This document shows, one piece after another, positions 5,717 to 6,527 of a stretch of DNA of 6,527 bases. Source of the DNA: Nitrososphaerota archaeon (GTDB lineage Archaea; Thermoproteota; Nitrososphaeria; Nitrososphaerales; Nitrosopumilaceae); assembly GCA_016126025.1 (NCBI GenBank), contig JAEFDA010000137.1, positions 1-6,527 on the forward strand, in the 5' to 3' direction. Made by a program: the position numbers and the translations under genes. A model generated the notes under the pieces. That model saw nothing but the letters and a program-made list of their open reading frames with translations, was not told the DNA's origin and did not search any database. The first letter of the stretch is position 1; every line of letters starts with the position of its first letter.

Positions 5717-6003
5717 TGGCCACCTCGACGGACTCAGTAATCGTCATGATGATTGTAGCCGCAGCGTGGGGCCTGTGGTGTGTGGCCCGCCTGGATCTGC
5801 CAGAGTATGCCAGGTATGCGCTGGCACTTATCCTGCTGCTGCCGGCGCTGGCCACCATACAACTCGTGCAAGATGGCATGGTATATGCACTGCTGGCAGT
5901 CCCGGCCTTGGTGCGTACGGCACTGCTGATATCGTTCCACCACCGCATACTGTCGGGTGTAATGCTGATCATGCGCGATATGCGCGGCAAGGTTGGTAGT
6001 TAG
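5653..6003 (+). CDS. Four-helix integral membrane protein, unknown function
   Basis: This 116-residue protein starts with GTG at 5653, overlapping the previous stop (GTGA). Four hydrophobic helices are visible: about 7-23 (ELVAMAAALAAIMAYLA), 28-46, 54-72 (YARYALALILLLPALATIQ) and 76-95. A short basic tail (IMRDMRGKVGS) follows. The positive residues at both ends (MITRR and the tail) suggest that both termini are cytoplasmic. There are no charged residues within the helices that would suggest a transporter mechanism, and I do not recognise the family. It is the last gene of the overlapping set, so it should be made together with the two small proteins before it and may form a complex with them. 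Confidence 0.8.
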   Translation: MITRRLELVAMAAALAAIMAYLATSTDSVIVMMIVAAAWGLWCVARLDLPEYARYALALILLLPALATIQLVQDGMVYALLAVPALVRTALLISFHHRILSGVMLIMRDMRGKVGS

Positions 6004-6370
6004 GACAGTCTGCTGTACCAACCGGCCTTCTGGCCGGGTTCTGGTTCTGCTGCATGCCGGCGGGGCCGCGCGCCGGGATGCTGGTGTTAGGGCATGCGCG
6101 CCGCGCGCGGGCGCCGCTGAGGGCGTCCTGACGGCCGGCGCCTGCGGCATGACGCCCTGCGGCCCATATACAAGGGGGACCGGCCCTAACGGGCAGTGCA
6201 TGCCGCTTGCCAACGTCAAGCTGGCGCTGGTCGCCGACGGCCACCCGGAGTGGGCGGTCGCGACGTACGTGGACCAGGAGTGCAGGGATTCGGGGAATCC
6301 CGTCCACTGCGTCTTCTGGAAGGCCGCGGAGTACGAGTCGAGGGTTGTGCATAGTGCCGGTCAGAGATGA
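5993..6370 (+). CDS. Unrecognised Cys-containing protein, N-terminus uncertain
   Basis: The frame from TTG 5993 gives 125 residues. Only the C-terminal part, from about residue 48 (GACGMTPCGPYTRGTGPNGQ), looks like a genuine protein: balanced composition, strongly G/C-ending codons, and the stretch ANVKLALVADGHPEWAVATY followed by VDQECRDSGNPVHCVFWKAA. It has several cysteines, which would suit an extracytoplasmic or metal-binding protein. The N-terminal 45 residues are Arg/Ala/Gly-rich, include the GC hairpin and read poorly. The true start may be the ATG at 6149 or 6200, or a frameshift may have cut off a signal peptide: the next frame reads GLLAGFWFCC near 6030. No family is recognised and no clear promoter is visible. 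It may be a broken gene. Confidence 0.5.
   Translation: MVVRTVCCTNRPSGRVLVLLHAGGAARRDAGVRACAPRAGAAEGVLTAGACGMTPCGPYTRGTGPNGQCMPLANVKLALVADGHPEWAVATYVDQECRDSGNPVHCVFWKAAEYESRVVHSAGQR
6022..6037 (+). terminator. GC hairpin after the operon, possible terminator
   Basis: ccggcc (6022-6027), loop ttct, ggccgg (6032-6037) forms a compact stem 18 bases past the stop of the four-helix protein gene. No T-run follows, so termination is only one possibility. It also falls within the uncertain N-terminal part of the next open frame. Confidence 0.3.
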
Positions 6371-6413
6371 ACGATCACCCTGCACGCCAGTAAAGACGGC
6401 TTGAATCGGAAGG

Positions 6414-6420
6414 TTTAGAT
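6414..6420 (+). promoter_or_regulatory. TATA box of the right-edge gene
   Basis: TTTAGAT is centred 26 bases before the ATG at 6443, the same leaderless spacing as the other promoters in the window. The intervening stretch is C-rich and has no ribosome-binding motif. Confidence 0.45.
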
Positions 6421-6442
6421 CTGCCCCTTCCCCCGCACCCCC

Positions 6443-6527
6443 ATGGCAGACTTCGCCTATGGAGAACGGCAAGAGTCGATACCCAAGGGCAAGAAGTTCA
6501 TGCCACGCGTGAGCACCGGGCAGCTCT
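6443..6527 (+). CDS. Partial gene, cut by the window end
   Basis: An open frame begins at ATG 6443 with MADFAYGERQESIPKGKKF, then MPRVSTGQL, and runs to the window edge without a stop. The N-terminus is hydrophilic and basic with no signal peptide or membrane segment, so a cytoplasmic protein is likely. Twenty-eight residues are too few for me to name a family. The start is supported by the TATA box 26 bases upstream and by the absence of any other in-frame ATG between that TATA box and 6443. Confidence 0.6.
   Translation, partial: MADFAYGERQESIPKGKKFMPRVSTGQL

Noticed and set aside
6207..6404. 65-codon plus-strand frame rich in Ser, Arg and Thr
   Set aside because: It overlaps the better-supported frame ending at 6370 and has shadow-frame composition.

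Overview
The window looks like a GC-rich member of the Thaumarchaeota (Nitrososphaerota). My best guess is a Cenarchaeum symbiosum-like genome; this rests on recognising protein families, not on a search. The reasons are an archaeal-type aspartate kinase, two blue-copper (cupredoxin) proteins of the kind these archaea use in place of cytochromes, archaeal TATA boxes about 25-29 bases upstream of start codons with no room for a leader, and strongly G/C-ending codons.

Layout. Positions 53-835 (minus) hold a decayed DDE transposase remnant (IS5/DDE_Tnp_4-like). Positions 878-2290 (minus) encode an intact 470-residue aspartate kinase with its own leaderless promoter. Positions 2347-2727 (minus) hold a second, different transposase remnant (IS66-like C-terminus). 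Positions 2752-3216 (minus) encode a membrane-anchored cupredoxin with a complete His-Cys-His-Met copper site. A 640-base divergent intergenic region follows. At 3854-5134 (plus) is a secreted 426-residue protein made of a cupredoxin domain fused to two Cache-like sensor modules. Its copper site keeps His-Cys-His but has Ala where Met is expected. After a 240-base spacer with tandem repeats comes a tight three-gene operon (5376-6003) for a small acidic protein, a one-helix membrane protein and a four-helix membrane protein, joined by ATGA and GTGA overlaps. An unrecognised Cys-containing ORF (5993-6370, N-terminus uncertain) and the first 85 bases of another leaderless gene (6443 onward) close the window.

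The most unusual non-coding feature is a pair of 74-75 bp elements, about 89% identical and in inverted orientation (3267-3341 and 5253-5326). Each lies about 30 bases upstream of the TATA box of a leaderless gene and points toward that gene. Each can fold in two mutually exclusive ways, because one G-run can pair with either of two C-runs. The seven substitutions between the copies are all transitions, and those inside the long stem keep it paired only in the orientation of the downstream gene.

How the genes relate: the two copper proteins suggest envelope electron transfer and possibly redox or ligand sensing outside the membrane. The shared upstream element may link the anchored cupredoxin gene to the small membrane-protein operon. 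The aspartate kinase is a housekeeping gene lying between two dead mobile elements.
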